From CAVSEK01 sp963726975 (GTDB lineage Bacteria; Actinomycetota; Actinomycetes; Mycobacteriales; SCTD01): a DNA stretch of 61,232 bases. The notes beneath the pieces are model-generated. The model was given only the letters and a program-made list of their open reading frames with translations. It was not told where the DNA came from and did not search any database. Position 1 is the first letter of the stretch; each line of letters opens with the position of its first letter. Shown here in pieces: positions 31,081 to 40,959 of this stretch. The translations under genes were made by a program, and so were the position numbers. The stretch is taken from the NCBI GenBank assembly GCA_963726975.1, contig CAVSEK010000005.1, positions 1 to 61,232 of the forward strand, given 5' to 3'.

Positions 31081-31932
31081 TCAGGCGGGCACGAGGCCGT
31101 CGGGCGCGCAGGTCAGCCGCAGCACCTGCCCGCGCGTCCCGGGCGGCAGGGAGTCGCTGCCGCAGTCGAGCGTCACCGCGCCGGCGTTGCCCACGACGAC
31201 CCTCAGGCCGGCGGGGTCGCGGAAGTCGCGCACGGTGCCCGCGGGCAGGGTGCCGGCGAACAGCGCGGCGCCGGACGCGTCCTGCACCTGCACCCAGGAC
31301 CCGGTGCCGGAGACCGCCAGCCGGAGGGCGGCTCCCGCCGGCGTCGCGGGCGGTGCGGCGACCGGCGGCGCCGCGGGTGCCGAGGTGGGGACGGTCGCGG
31401 TGGGCGCGCTGACCGGCTGGGCCCGGTCGCCACCGCCGAGCGTGCCCACCAGGAGCAGCACGGCGAGCACGAGCAGGGCCGCGGCCCCGGCCAGCCCCCA
31501 GCGCGGGCCGCCGCGCTCGCGGGCCGGTGCGGGCAGCCGCAGGTCGGCGACGGTCGTGGGGGGCAGCGCGGTCGGGCTGCCCGGTGCGGGCACGGCCGGG
31601 CCGACGCTGCGGTCGTGCGCGGCGAGCAGCACCGCCGGGTCGGCACCGGTGGCCGCGGCGATCGCCTTGAGGTGGCCACGGGCGTACGCCGCACCCCCGC
31701 TGCGGGCGGAGCTGCCGGCCTCGAGGTCCTCGAGCACGGGCACCCGGACCCTGGTCCGCGCGCTCACCTCGGCCAGCGTGAGCCCGGCGGCCGTGCGCGC
31801 CGCGCGCACCGCCGCACCGAGCTCCGGCGGTGCGGGGGGCGCCGTGTCGGTCCGGGCCGGCGGGAGCGCGGGCAGCGCGTCGGAGCGGCGCGGGGCCGGC
31901 GCCGTCGGCGCCGTCCGGCTCTGCTCCTGCAC
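31081..31932 (-). CDS. RodZ-like membrane protein (XRE-HTH, TM, DUF4115)
   Basis: 283 residues. GTG 31932 is chosen because AGGAGG sits five bases upstream; in-frame sequence extends further but without a ribosome site. Residues about 35-110 are an HTH_25-type domain (LGAAVRAARTAAGLTLAEVSARTRV..VPVLEDLEAG). A single membrane helix (WGLAGAAALLVLAVLLLVGTL), a Pro/Ala/Thr-rich periplasmic linker and a C-terminal DUF4115 beta domain (LRLAVSGTGSWVQVQDASGA..LFAGTLPAGTV) follow. RodZ family members link MreB-type morphogens to the wall; in this neighbourhood (beside ftsK and rimO) such a gene is commonplace. Exact function here unproven. Confidence 0.82.
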   Translation of the reverse strand: MQEQSRTAPTAPAPRRSDALPALPPARTDTAPPAPPELGAAVRAARTAAGLTLAEVSARTRVRVPVLEDLEAGSSARSGGAAYARGHLKAIAAATGADPAVLLAAHDRSVGPAVPAPGSPTALPPTTVADLRLPAPARERGGPRWGLAGAAALLVLAVLLLVGTLGGGDRAQPVSAPTATVPTSAPAAPPVAAPPATPAGAALRLAVSGTGSWVQVQDASGAALFAGTLPAGTVRDFRDPAGLRVVVGNAGAVTLDCGSDSLPPGTRGQVLRLTCAPDGLVPA

Positions 31933-32058
31933 CAGGACCTCCTGCTGTGTCCGCTTCGTGGTCCTCACGGCCCCGGCGCCCACTCTAGGGGGGACGGGGG
32001 GTCCTGGAGGTCACGATCCGGTGCGGCGCGGACGACCCGCGCGCCCGTCCGGGACCGC

Positions 32059-32670
32059 TCAGCTGCTGCCCGGTCCCGTGCGCCGGCCCCCGCGGCGGAG
32101 CAGTCCGTCGGCCCCGCGCGGCGGCCGCAGGTCGCGGTGCAGGAGGACCTCGTCGAAGCGCTCGTCCCCGACGGCGATCCAGTCCGGCCGACGGCCGCTC
32201 ACGACGAACCCCAGGTCGGCGTAGAGCCCGAGCGCGGCGTGGTTGTTGCCCCGCGAGGACAGCGTGATCACCTCGACGCCGGCCCGGTCGGCGTCGGCGA
32301 CCAGCCCCTGGACGACGGCGCGGGCGATGCCCCGCCCGCGCGCGGACGGCAGCGTCATGACCCGGCGGACCTCGGCGTTCTGCCGGGTGACGGCCGCCGG
32401 CAGCCGCTGCCAGGAGCCGCAGCCGAGCACCGCTCCCGCGCCGCCGGCGTCCTGGGGCCCCGCGCGGGCGAGCACGAGGCGGGCGCCGGCGGCGAGCAGC
32501 CCGTCGACCCAGGCGTCGCTCTCGGGTCGGGAGGGCACGCGCAACCAGCCCACCGCCCCGCCGAGGCCCGCGACGGCCGACACCAGGTCGTGCAGCCCCT
32601 CGCGGGTGGACGCGTCGAGCGGCGGCTGCACCCACTGCAGCGACCACGGCGCGGGACGCGGCTCAGGCAC
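32059..32670 (-). CDS. GNAT-family N-acetyltransferase
   Basis: 203 residues, GTG start at 32670 inside the last bases of ftsK, so translationally coupled. A single GNAT domain occupies the second half: VRRVMTLPSARGRGIARAVVQGLVADADRAG is the acetyl-CoA pyrophosphate loop, and GNNHAALGLYADLGFVVSGRRPDW is the final motif B. The first about 60 residues have weak similarity to nothing I recognise. A tail of about 20 residues is Arg/Gly-rich. Substrate unknown. Confidence 0.85.
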   Translation of the reverse strand: MPEPRPAPWSLQWVQPPLDASTREGLHDLVSAVAGLGGAVGWLRVPSRPESDAWVDGLLAAGARLVLARAGPQDAGGAGAVLGCGSWQRLPAAVTRQNAEVRRVMTLPSARGRGIARAVVQGLVADADRAGVEVITLSSRGNNHAALGLYADLGFVVSGRRPDWIAVGDERFDEVLLHRDLRPPRGADGLLRRGGRRTGPGSS

Positions 32671-35215
32671 CGCCGCGCAGCACGGTGAGCAGCCCGTCGA
32701 GCTCGTCGGGCCGGACGAGCACGTCGCGGGCCTTGCTGCCCTCGGACGGGCCGACGACGCCGCGGCTCTCCATGAGGTCCATGAGCCGTCCGGCCTTGGC
32801 GAAGCCGACCCGCAGCTTGCGCTGGAGCATCGAGGTCGAGCCGAACTGGGTCGACACGACGAGCTCGACGGCCTGGCAGAGCAGGTCGAGGTCGTCGCCG
32901 ATCTCCTCGTCGACCTCGCGGGTGCTCTCCGGTGCGGCCTGGACGTCCTCGCGGAACGCCGGCTGGCGCTGACCCTTGACGTGCTCGACGACCGCCGCCA
33001 CCTCGGAGTCGGTGACGAGCGCGCCCTGCACGCGCAGCGGCTTGCTGGCCCCCATCGGCAGGAAGAGCGAGTCGCCCTTGCCGATGAGCTTCTCGGCGCC
33101 CGGCTGGTCGAGGATGACCTTGCTGTCGGTGCCGGACGAGGTCGCGAAGGCCAATCGGGACGGGACGTTGGCCTTGATGAGACCGGTGACGACGTCGACC
33201 GAGGGGCGCTGCGTCGCGATGACGAGGTGGATGCCGGCCGCCCGGGCGAGCTGGGTGATGCGGACGATCGAGTCCTCGACGTCGCGGGGGGCGACCATCA
33301 TGAGGTCGGCGAGCTCGTCGATGATGACGAGCAGGTAGGGGTACGGGGCGTAGACCCGCTCGCTGTTCTCGGGCGCGGCGAGGTCGCCGCGGCGGACGGC
33401 GGCGTTGAAGTCGTCGACGTGCCGGAAGCCGCTCGCGGCCAGGTCGTCGTAGCGCAGGTCCATCTCGCGCACGACCCACTGCAGCGCCTCGGCCGCCTTC
33501 TTCGGGTTGGTGATGATCGGCGTGATGAGGTGCGGGATGCCCTCGTAGGCCGTCAGCTCCACGCGCTTGGGGTCGACGAGCACCATCCGGACCTCGTCCG
33601 GCGTGGCCCGGGTGAGGATGCTCACGAGCAGCGAGTTGATGCACACGGACTTGCCGGCGCCGGTCGCGCCGGCGATGAGGATGTGCGGCGTCTTGGCGAT
33701 GTTGGCGCAGACGAACCCGCCCTCGATGTCCTTGCCGAGCGCGACGAGCATCGGGTGGTGGTCGTCCTGCGCGACCTTGCTGCGCAGGATGTCGCCGAGG
33801 CTGACGTTCTCGCGATCGGTGTTGGGGATCTCGATGCCGATGGCGCTCTTGCCCGGGATGACGTCGATGATCCGCACGTCCGGGCTCTTCACCGCGTAGG
33901 CGATGTTGCGCTGCAGGGTCTTGATCCGCTCGACCTTCACCGCCGGCCCGAGCTCGATCTCGTAGCGGGTCACGGTGGGCCCGCGGGAGAAGCCCGTCAC
34001 CCGCGCGTCGACCTGGAAGTCCTCGAGGACCTGGGACAGCGCGCCGATGACCTCGTCGTTGGCCGCGCTGCGCTTCTTCGGCGGCGTGCCGGCGGCGAGC
34101 AGGTCGGCGGGGGGCAGCACGTAGTCGCCCTTGAGGACGAGCTGCTCGGCCACCGGGGGCATCGGCGTGTGCGGCGGCGGCTCGGCCGCGACGGGCTCGT
34201 CGCGGGGGGCCGCCTCGACCCCGCCCTCGGGGTGCTCGAGCACGACGGGGCTGATGTCGGTCGGCTCGTCCTGCACGGCCAGGCTGCCCTGGCGGGCCCG
34301 GGGCCGGGAGCGCTGCAGCGGGGGCAGCGGCGCCGGCGCGGCGTCGGCGGAGGGCCCGGGCGCTGCGTCGTCGGGCACGCGCAGGAGCCGGTCGCGCCAG
34401 TGCGCCAGCACGTCGGGCACCTGGTGGACCGGGGTCGCCGTGACCACGAGGAGCCCGAAGACCGCGAGGAGCAGCAGCACGGGGACGGCGAGCCAGGGCG
34501 TGACCGCGCTGGACAGCGGGTCGCCCAGCAGGAAGCCCACCAGACCGCCCTTGTCCTGCCGCGGCCGGTCACCGCGCACGACGTGCAGCACGCCCAGCGC
34601 GCCGAGCGCGAGGGCGGCCCAGCCGACGGCGACGTGCCCCCGGCCGCCGGGGCCCTCGGGCCGGCGCAGCACGTGCCAGGCGCCGAGCGCGAGCAGCGGC
34701 GGCAGCAGCAGCGCGCCGCGGCCGAGCACCGCGGTCAGCGCCGCGGCGAGCGCGTCACCGGTGGCGCCGGCGTGCCACCAGGCGCCGCCCGCGGTGAGGA
34801 GGGCGCCCGCCAGCAGGAGCAGGCCGAGCCCGTCCCGGCGGTGGGCGGGGTCGAGCTCCCGGGCGGACCGGGACACGGCCCGGACGGCGCTGCCGACGGC
34901 GGTCGCGAGCAGGCCCCAGACCCCGGCCACGAGGCGGACGAGGCCGCGCACGACGGCGGCGAGCAGGGCGCCGAACTCGCTGCCCAGCGCCGGGCGCGAT
35001 CCTCCCCGACCCCCGGACCGCGCCGCCGACGAGCGCGACGGGCCACGGGCGGCCCCCTTCGCCGGGCCTCGCGCCGCACCCTTCGCCGGGCCCCGCGCCG
35101 CGCCCTTGGTCGCCCGCCCGGTGCTCGTCGCCGGGCCCCCGGACGACCCCCGGGGGCCGCGCGGACCGCTCCCGCCGGAGCGGGCGCGAGCGGGCGCAGA
35201 CGTGCGAGGGGCCAT
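32663..35215 (-). CDS. ftsK: FtsK/SpoIIIE DNA translocase
   Basis: Septal DNA pump, 850 residues from ATG 35215. The N-terminus is basic and repetitive (KGAARGPA three times, about residues 30-60), then four membrane helices (about 75-245), a Pro/Glu-rich linker, and the motor: Walker A AGATGAGKSVC (about 505-516), Walker B YLLVIIDELADLM, and the ERVYAPYPY region. The C-terminal gamma winged helix (VSTQFGSTSMLQRKLRVGFAKAGRLMDLME) is the KOPS-reading domain. The stop overlaps the downstream GNAT gene. It coordinates chromosome dimer resolution with division. A GTG at 35236 is an alternative start. Confidence 0.96.
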   Translation of the reverse strand: MAPRTSAPARARSGGSGPRGPRGSSGGPATSTGRATKGAARGPAKGAARGPAKGAARGPSRSSAARSGGRGGSRPALGSEFGALLAAVVRGLVRLVAGVWGLLATAVGSAVRAVSRSARELDPAHRRDGLGLLLLAGALLTAGGAWWHAGATGDALAAALTAVLGRGALLLPPLLALGAWHVLRRPEGPGGRGHVAVGWAALALGALGVLHVVRGDRPRQDKGGLVGFLLGDPLSSAVTPWLAVPVLLLLAVFGLLVVTATPVHQVPDVLAHWRDRLLRVPDDAAPGPSADAAPAPLPPLQRSRPRARQGSLAVQDEPTDISPVVLEHPEGGVEAAPRDEPVAAEPPPHTPMPPVAEQLVLKGDYVLPPADLLAAGTPPKKRSAANDEVIGALSQVLEDFQVDARVTGFSRGPTVTRYEIELGPAVKVERIKTLQRNIAYAVKSPDVRIIDVIPGKSAIGIEIPNTDRENVSLGDILRSKVAQDDHHPMLVALGKDIEGGFVCANIAKTPHILIAGATGAGKSVCINSLLVSILTRATPDEVRMVLVDPKRVELTAYEGIPHLITPIITNPKKAAEALQWVVREMDLRYDDLAASGFRHVDDFNAAVRRGDLAAPENSERVYAPYPYLLVIIDELADLMMVAPRDVEDSIVRITQLARAAGIHLVIATQRPSVDVVTGLIKANVPSRLAFATSSGTDSKVILDQPGAEKLIGKGDSLFLPMGASKPLRVQGALVTDSEVAAVVEHVKGQRQPAFREDVQAAPESTREVDEEIGDDLDLLCQAVELVVSTQFGSTSMLQRKLRVGFAKAGRLMDLMESRGVVGPSEGSKARDVLVRPDELDGLLTVLRGGA

Positions 35216-35293
35216 GCGGCGGACGCTACCCGGCACCCCCGACAGCGACCGGCCGCAGCGCGTCCAACACGCCGCACCGCCCGGGCGCGGCGC

Positions 35294-36985
35294 TCAGACC
35301 TCGACGACCACCGGGATGATCATGGGACGGCGCCGGTAGGTGTCGTTCACCCAGCGGCCGACGACGCGGCGGACCGCCTGGGCGACGGCGTGCACGTCGC
35401 TGACGCCCTCCCGGGAGACGCCGCCCTCGAGCTCGGCCTCGATGAGCGCGCGCACGGGGTCGAAGGCCCGCGGGTCGTCGGAGAAGCCGCGCGCCGCGAT
35501 CTGCGGGCCGGCGGAGACCTTGCCGGTCACCGCGTCCACCGCGATCGTGACGGAGATGAAGCCCTCCTCGCCGAGGATCCGGCGGTCCTTGAGCGTGGTC
35601 TCGCTGACGTCGCCCACCTCGAGCCCGTCGACGTAGACGTAGCCGCAGGGCACCGCGCCCACGATCTCGGCCTTGCCGTCGACGAGGTCGACGACGACGC
35701 CGTCGTCGGCGAGCACGATGCGCTCCTCGGGCACGCCCGTCAGCCGGCCCAGGGCGGCGTGGGCGCGCAGGTGCCGCCACTCGCCGTGCACCGGCATGAG
35801 GTTGGACGGCCGCACGGCGTTGAGCAGGTAGAGCAGCTCCCCCGCGGGGGCGTGACCGCTCACGTGCACCTTCGCCACGCCCTTGTGCACCACCCGGGCG
35901 CCCCAGCGGGACAGCCCGTTGATGACCCGGTAGACGGCGTTCTCGTTGCCCGGGATGAGCGAGGAGGCCAGCACGACGGTGTCGTGCGCCTCGATCCGGA
36001 TCTGGTGGTGGCTGCGGTTGGCCATCCTCGACAACGCCGACAGCGGCTCGCCCTGCGAGCCGGTCGACACGAGCACGACGCGGCGGTCCGGCAGCTGCTC
36101 GACGTCCTTCATGTCGACCATGAGGCCGTCGGGGACCCGCAGCAGCCCGAGGTCGCGGGCCACGCCCATGTTGCGCACCATCGACCGGCCGACGAAGGCG
36201 ACGTGCCGCCCGTGCCGGTGGGCGGCGTCGAGCACCTGCTGCACCCGGTGCACGTGGCTGGCGAAGCAGGCGACGATGACCCGGCCCTCGGAGGTGCGCA
36301 CGACCTCGTCGACGACCGGCCCGATCTCGCGCTCGGGAGTGACGAAGCCGGGCACCTCGGCGTTGGTGGAGTCGGCGAGCAGCAGGTCGACGCCCTCGCG
36401 GCCGAGCCGCGCGAAGCCGCCGAGGTCGGTGAGCCGGCCGTCGAGCGGCAGCTGGTCCATCTTGAAGTCGCCGGTGTGCAGCACGATCCCCGCGGCGGTG
36501 CGGATCGCCACGGCGAGCGCGTCCGGGATCGAGTGGTTGACCGCGAAGAACTCCAGGCCGAACGGCCCGACCTGCACCACCTGCTCCTCGCGCACCTCGC
36601 GCAGCACCGGGGAGATGCGGTGCTCGCGCAGCTTGGCCGCCAGCAGGGCGAGGGTGAAGCGGCTGCCGATCACGGGCAGGTCGGCCCGCTCGCGCAGCAG
36701 GTAGGGCACCGCCCCGAGGTGGTCCTCGTGGCCGTGGGTGAGGACGACCGCCTCGATCTGGTCCAGGCGGTCCCGGACGTACGTGAAGTCCGGCAGGATC
36801 AGGTCGATCCCGGGCTGCTCCTCCTCCGGGAACAGCACGCCGCAGTCGACGACGAGCAGCCGCCCCGCGTGCTCGAAGACGGTCATGTTGCGGCCGATCT
36901 CGCCCAGCCCGCCGAGGGCGACGACCCGCAGGCCGCCGTCCGGCAGCGGCGGGGGCGGACCGAGCTCGGGATGGGGGTGGCTCAC
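35294..36985 (-). CDS. rnj: Ribonuclease J
   Basis: Metallo-beta-lactamase/beta-CASP ribonuclease, 563 residues, with 5'-3' exo- and endonuclease activity in mRNA decay and rRNA maturation. The zinc motif is LTHGHEDHLG, with downstream ligands in VNHSIPDA, LHTGDFKMD and SGHAPAGELLYLLN; the beta-CASP part has STGSQGEPLSALSRMA. The C-terminal dimerisation domain is intact. GTG 36985 overlaps the dapA stop (GTGA). The dapA-rnj-ftsK order is conserved in actinobacteria. Confidence 0.96.
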   Translation of the reverse strand: MSHPHPELGPPPPLPDGGLRVVALGGLGEIGRNMTVFEHAGRLLVVDCGVLFPEEEQPGIDLILPDFTYVRDRLDQIEAVVLTHGHEDHLGAVPYLLRERADLPVIGSRFTLALLAAKLREHRISPVLREVREEQVVQVGPFGLEFFAVNHSIPDALAVAIRTAAGIVLHTGDFKMDQLPLDGRLTDLGGFARLGREGVDLLLADSTNAEVPGFVTPEREIGPVVDEVVRTSEGRVIVACFASHVHRVQQVLDAAHRHGRHVAFVGRSMVRNMGVARDLGLLRVPDGLMVDMKDVEQLPDRRVVLVSTGSQGEPLSALSRMANRSHHQIRIEAHDTVVLASSLIPGNENAVYRVINGLSRWGARVVHKGVAKVHVSGHAPAGELLYLLNAVRPSNLMPVHGEWRHLRAHAALGRLTGVPEERIVLADDGVVVDLVDGKAEIVGAVPCGYVYVDGLEVGDVSETTLKDRRILGEEGFISVTIAVDAVTGKVSAGPQIAARGFSDDPRAFDPVRALIEAELEGGVSREGVSDVHAVAQAVRRVVGRWVNDTYRRRPMIIPVVVEV

Positions 36986-37866
36986 GCCAGCAGTCCTGCC
37001 AGGTCGGAGCGCAGCGTCTCGCGCTGCGCCGGGGTCGCGTCCACGAGGGGCAGCCGCACGGGGCCGACCGGCGTGCCGAGCAGGGCCAGTGCCGCCTTGG
37101 CGAGCACCGCCCCCTGGGTGCGGAACATCCCGGTCCAGACCGGGACGAGCTCGTCGTGCAGGGCGCGCGCCCGGGCGACGTCGCCCCCGTCGTACGCCTG
37201 CACCATGGCCACGAGCTGTGGGGTCGCCACGTGGCTGATGACGCTGATGAAACCGCTCGCGCCGATCGCCAGCTGCGGCAGGTTGAGCGCGTCGGACCCG
37301 CAGTAGACCGCGAGGTCGGTCTCGGCGAGCAGCCTCGCGGTGGCGGTGAGGTCGTCCTTGGCGTCCTTCACCGCGACGACCTGCGGCAGCGCGGCCAGGC
37401 GCACCAGCACCGCGTGCGAGAGCGCCAGCCCGGTGCGGGCCGGGATGTCGTAGAGCACCACGGGCAGGTCGGTCGCGGCCGTGGTGCGCTCGTAGTGCGC
37501 GACGAGGCCGTCGTCGGAGGGCCGCGAGTAGTAGGGCGTCACCGACAGCAGCCCGGCCGCGCCCGCCTCGGCCGCGTCGCGCGACAGCTCGACCGTCTCG
37601 GCGGTGTCGTAGGTGCCGACGCCCGCGACGACGTGCGCCCGGTCGCCGACCGCCTCGACGACCGCCCGCACCAGGTCGGCCTTCTCGGCGCGCGAGGTCG
37701 TCGGCGACTCGCCGGTGGTGCCGTTGACGACGAGCCCGTCGTTGCCCTGGTCGACCAGCCGCACCGCCAGCTCCTGCGCCCGGGCGAGGTCGACCTCACC
37801 CGCCTGCGTGAAGGGGGTGACCATGGCGGTGAGCACCCGTCCGAACGGCACGGGGGGCGAGGTCAT
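36982..37866 (-). CDS. dapA: 4-Hydroxy-tetrahydrodipicolinate synthase
   Basis: First committed enzyme of lysine/meso-diaminopimelate synthesis: condenses pyruvate with aspartate semialdehyde. 294 residues, ATG 37866. The (beta/alpha)8 barrel shows the NGTTGESPT motif (Thr50/51), catalytic Tyr139 in VVLYDIPARTG and the Schiff-base Lys167 in VVAVKDAKDDL. The stop overlaps rnj. With dapB at 54 kb it supplies peptidoglycan precursor. The GGDEF-EAL stop lies 10 bp upstream. Confidence 0.97.
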   Translation of the reverse strand: MTSPPVPFGRVLTAMVTPFTQAGEVDLARAQELAVRLVDQGNDGLVVNGTTGESPTTSRAEKADLVRAVVEAVGDRAHVVAGVGTYDTAETVELSRDAAEAGAAGLLSVTPYYSRPSDDGLVAHYERTTAATDLPVVLYDIPARTGLALSHAVLVRLAALPQVVAVKDAKDDLTATARLLAETDLAVYCGSDALNLPQLAIGASGFISVISHVATPQLVAMVQAYDGGDVARARALHDELVPVWTGMFRTQGAVLAKAALALLGTPVGPVRLPLVDATPAQRETLRSDLAGLLA

Positions 37867-37876
37867 GACCGGCAGG

Positions 37877-40078
37877 CTACCCAGCGGGGGCAGGTCGCGG
37901 CAGGTGCGCAGCGCCGGGGAGTGCCGACCGCTCGAGCAGGGCGGTGACCCCGGCGGCGGGCAGCGGCCGGTGCAGCAGGAAGCCCTGCGCCAGCGCCACG
38001 CCCTGCTCGGTGAGCCAGCGCCGCTGCTCCTGCGTCTCCACCCCCTCCGCCACGCAGGTCAGGCCGAGGTCGTCGGTGAGCGAGCGGACGGCGCGCACGA
38101 TCGCCTCGTCCACGCGCGACCGGCCGAGGCCGGCGACGAACGAGCGGTCGACCTTGACGGCGCCGACCGGGGCGGAGCGCAGCAGCAGCAGCGAGGACGA
38201 GCCGGTGCCGAAGTCGTCGAGCGCCAGCCGGATGCCGGCGCGCGCGTACGCCGACAGCGAACCGGCGACCGCCCCCTCGGGATCGAGCAGCACGCTCTCG
38301 AGCACCTCCACGGTGAGCGCGTCCACCGGCAGCCCGGCCTGCTCGAGCAGCCGCAGGACGGTGGCCGGCCGGTCGGCCTGCCGCAGCTCCTGCGCCGACA
38401 GGTTGACCGACAGCGTGAGCGCGGAGCACCCGGGCAGGCGCCGCCAGGCGGCGACCTGCGCGGCTGCGGTCGTGAGGACGTGCTGCCCGAGGGCGACGAC
38501 GAGCCCGGTGTCGTCGGCGACGTCGAGGAAGGCGTCGGGCAGCAGCAGGCCGCGCACGGGGTGGCGCCACCGCACCAGCGCCTCGACGCCGACGACGCGG
38601 TCGGTGGGCAGGTGGACCTGCGGCTGGTAGTGCACCTCCAGCCCGCCCCCCGCGAGGGCGGCCCGCAGGTCGCGCTCGACGACGAGGCGGGCGACCGACG
38701 GCGCGCCGAGGTCCTCGGACCAGACCACGGTCTGCGCGCGGCCCCGGGCCTTCGCGCGGTACATCGACACGTCGGCGTCGCGCAGCAGCGCCTCGGCGTC
38801 GGCGATGCTCTCGTCGGCCACCACCACCCCGACGCTGGCCGACGCGACGAGCTCGTGACCGCTGATGACCACCGGCGCGGACAGCACCTGCAGCACGCGG
38901 GCGGCGAGCTGCACCGCGCCGCTCTCGTCGAGCCCGTCGGCCACCACGACGAACTCGTCGCCGCCGAGCCGGGCCACCACGTCGCCGTCGCGACAGGTCC
39001 CCGCGAGGCGGCCGGCGACGACCCGGAGCAGCTCGTCGCCCGCGCTGTGGCCGAGGGAGTCGTTGACGACCTTGAAGCGGTCGAGGTCGAGGAACAGCAG
39101 CGCCGGGCGCCGGCCGTCGGCGAGCCGGTCCTCCAGGTGCTGGACGAGGGCGGCCCGGTTGGCCAGGCCGGTCATCGCGTCGGTCAGCGCCAGCCGCGCC
39201 AGCCGCCGCTCGGCCTGCACCCGCTCGCTGATGTCGCGGGTGGAGGTCTGGACCTCGTAGACCCGCCCGTCGAGCCCGGGCACGGCGCGGGCCTGCGTCT
39301 CGACCCAGACCCACGAGCCGTCGGCGTGCAGGGCGCGGTAGCGGGTGAGCTGCGGCTGCCGCGTGCGCACCAGCGTGCGCTGGTGCTCGAGGAAGGCGGG
39401 CAGGTCGTCGGGGTGCACCCGGCTGCTGCCCGGCGTCCCGAGGATCTGCGCGGGCTCCCACCCGAGGACGTCGGCCAGAGCCGGCGAGGAGTACAGGCAG
39501 GTGCCGTCGGCCGCGTGCCGCTGGATCGCGTCGGTGCTGTTCTCCGCGAGCAGGCGGAAGTGCGCCTCGGACTCGGCGAGCTCGCGGTCGGACAGCACCC
39601 GGTCGGTCACGTCGCGGTAGGTGCCGACGGCGGCGTACGGCTCGTCCTCGCCGTCGCGGGTCAGCGGCACGGCGGAGACCTGCACCCAGCGGGTGCGGCC
39701 GCCGAGACGGACGCCCATCACCTGGCGGGCGACCACGCGCCCCTCGCGGACCGCCCGGGCCAGCGGGCGCTCCGAGGGCGGCCAGGCCGAACCGTCCTCC
39801 CGCAGGACCGCGCCGCCGGCCTCGACGACGGGGTCGCCGGCGAGGGTCTCCGGCAGCCCCCCGAGCTCGGCGGCGAGCCGGGCGTTGCCGTGGAGCACCC
39901 GCAGGGACAGGTCCACCACGACGACGGCGTCGTCGAGCGCGTCGAGCGCCCCGCCGAGCACGTCGACGTCGGCCCGCGTCGCCAGGCTGCTCGCCCGGGG
40001 ACGAGCGGTCCGGTCGGTCCGGGCGGTGTCCACGACGGCATCGTCGCCCAGCCACGGCCCGTCAGCGGTGCACCACAC
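37877..40078 (-). CDS. PAS-PAS-GGDEF-EAL c-di-GMP enzyme
   Basis: Second cyclic-di-GMP protein of the window, up to 733 residues. Two PAS domains (about residues 40-165, with a short PAC-like GTYRDVTDR, and about 170-295, with VQTSTRDISERVQAE), a GGDEF domain with intact RLGGDEF and DLDRFKVVNDSLGHS, and an EAL domain with VEALVRWRHP, VEVLES, ALDDFGTG and VAEGVETQEQ. No membrane segment is visible. The start is uncertain: GTG 40078 or GTG 40033, neither with a good ribosome site. It lies between dapA and thyX; no operon logic is evident. It resembles the protein at 24508-26205 but has an extra PAS domain. Confidence 0.9.
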   Translation of the reverse strand: MWCTADGPWLGDDAVVDTARTDRTARPRASSLATRADVDVLGGALDALDDAVVVVDLSLRVLHGNARLAAELGGLPETLAGDPVVEAGGAVLREDGSAWPPSERPLARAVREGRVVARQVMGVRLGGRTRWVQVSAVPLTRDGEDEPYAAVGTYRDVTDRVLSDRELAESEAHFRLLAENSTDAIQRHAADGTCLYSSPALADVLGWEPAQILGTPGSSRVHPDDLPAFLEHQRTLVRTRQPQLTRYRALHADGSWVWVETQARAVPGLDGRVYEVQTSTRDISERVQAERRLARLALTDAMTGLANRAALVQHLEDRLADGRRPALLFLDLDRFKVVNDSLGHSAGDELLRVVAGRLAGTCRDGDVVARLGGDEFVVVADGLDESGAVQLAARVLQVLSAPVVISGHELVASASVGVVVADESIADAEALLRDADVSMYRAKARGRAQTVVWSEDLGAPSVARLVVERDLRAALAGGGLEVHYQPQVHLPTDRVVGVEALVRWRHPVRGLLLPDAFLDVADDTGLVVALGQHVLTTAAAQVAAWRRLPGCSALTLSVNLSAQELRQADRPATVLRLLEQAGLPVDALTVEVLESVLLDPEGAVAGSLSAYARAGIRLALDDFGTGSSSLLLLRSAPVGAVKVDRSFVAGLGRSRVDEAIVRAVRSLTDDLGLTCVAEGVETQEQRRWLTEQGVALAQGFLLHRPLPAAGVTALLERSALPGAAHLPRPAPAG

Positions 40079-40105
40079 CGGGTCGAGCCCCGGCAGGTGC
40101 CCGGG

Positions 40106-40858
40106 TCAGCCCTCGCCGACGAGCGGGCTGCTGGCGACCTCGGTGCCGTCGGGCAGGGCGCTGATGGTGAAGTCGGCGAAGACCGACGGCGCGACCCGCT
40201 GCAGCTCCCGCAGCATCGCGATGGCCAGCTCGCGGATCTCCACGTCGGCGTGCTCGCTGGCCCGCATGGCCACGAAGTGCCGCATCGCGCGGTAGTTGCC
40301 GGTGACCACGATGCGCGTCTCGGTGGCGTTCGGCAGCACGGCGCGGGCCGCCTGCCGGGCCTGCTTGCGGCGGCTCGTGGCGTTCTCGATCCCCGCGAAC
40401 TTCTTCTCCAGGCCCTCGAGCAGGCGGGTGTAGGACGCCAGCGCGGCCTCCCCGGCCTCGAGGAACAGGGCGTGCAGCTCCGGGTCCTCGGCGATCACGG
40501 CGGGCTCGACCATCGCGGCGTCGCGCTCGGGGACGTAGCGCTGCGACAGCTGGCTGTAGGAGAAGTGCCGGTGCCGGATCAGCTCGTGGGTGAGCGACCG
40601 GCTCACGCCGCACAGGTAGAACGACACGCTGCCGTGCTCGAGCACCGACAGGTGCCCGACCTCGAGGATGTGCCGGAGGTAGCCCGCGTTGGTGGCCGTC
40701 GCGGGGTTGGGCTTGCTCCACGACTGGTAGCAGGCCCGCCCGGCGAACTCCGCCAGCGCCTGCCCGCCGTCGGCGTCGGTCTCCCAGGGCACGTCCGCCG
40801 GCGGCGTGAAGGTGGTGTGGCCGATGACCTGGACGGACAGGGGCGCGAGCGCGGGCAC
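40106..40858 (-). CDS. thyX: Flavin-dependent thymidylate synthase ThyX
   Basis: Makes dTMP from dUMP with FAD, NADPH and methylene-tetrahydrofolate. 250 residues from GTG 40858 with CGGAGA about 6 nt upstream. The diagnostic motif RHRxxSxxxxSxR is present as RHRHFSYSQLSQR (95-107). C-terminal ETRIVVTGNYRAMRHFVAMRASEHAD holds substrate-binding residues. The thyX-dapA-rnj neighbourhood is conserved, here interrupted by a GGDEF-EAL gene. Confidence 0.97.
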   Translation of the reverse strand: MPALAPLSVQVIGHTTFTPPADVPWETDADGGQALAEFAGRACYQSWSKPNPATATNAGYLRHILEVGHLSVLEHGSVSFYLCGVSRSLTHELIRHRHFSYSQLSQRYVPERDAAMVEPAVIAEDPELHALFLEAGEAALASYTRLLEGLEKKFAGIENATSRRKQARQAARAVLPNATETRIVVTGNYRAMRHFVAMRASEHADVEIRELAIAMLRELQRVAPSVFADFTISALPDGTEVASSPLVGEG

Positions 40859-40959
40859 GTGGTCTCCGTACGGACGAGGCCCTCTGCGGCGGGGGAAGCC
40901 GGGCCGCCGCCAGCCTAGGCCGCGGCCCGGCCGACCCGGGCCCGGACGCGCGGGGACGC

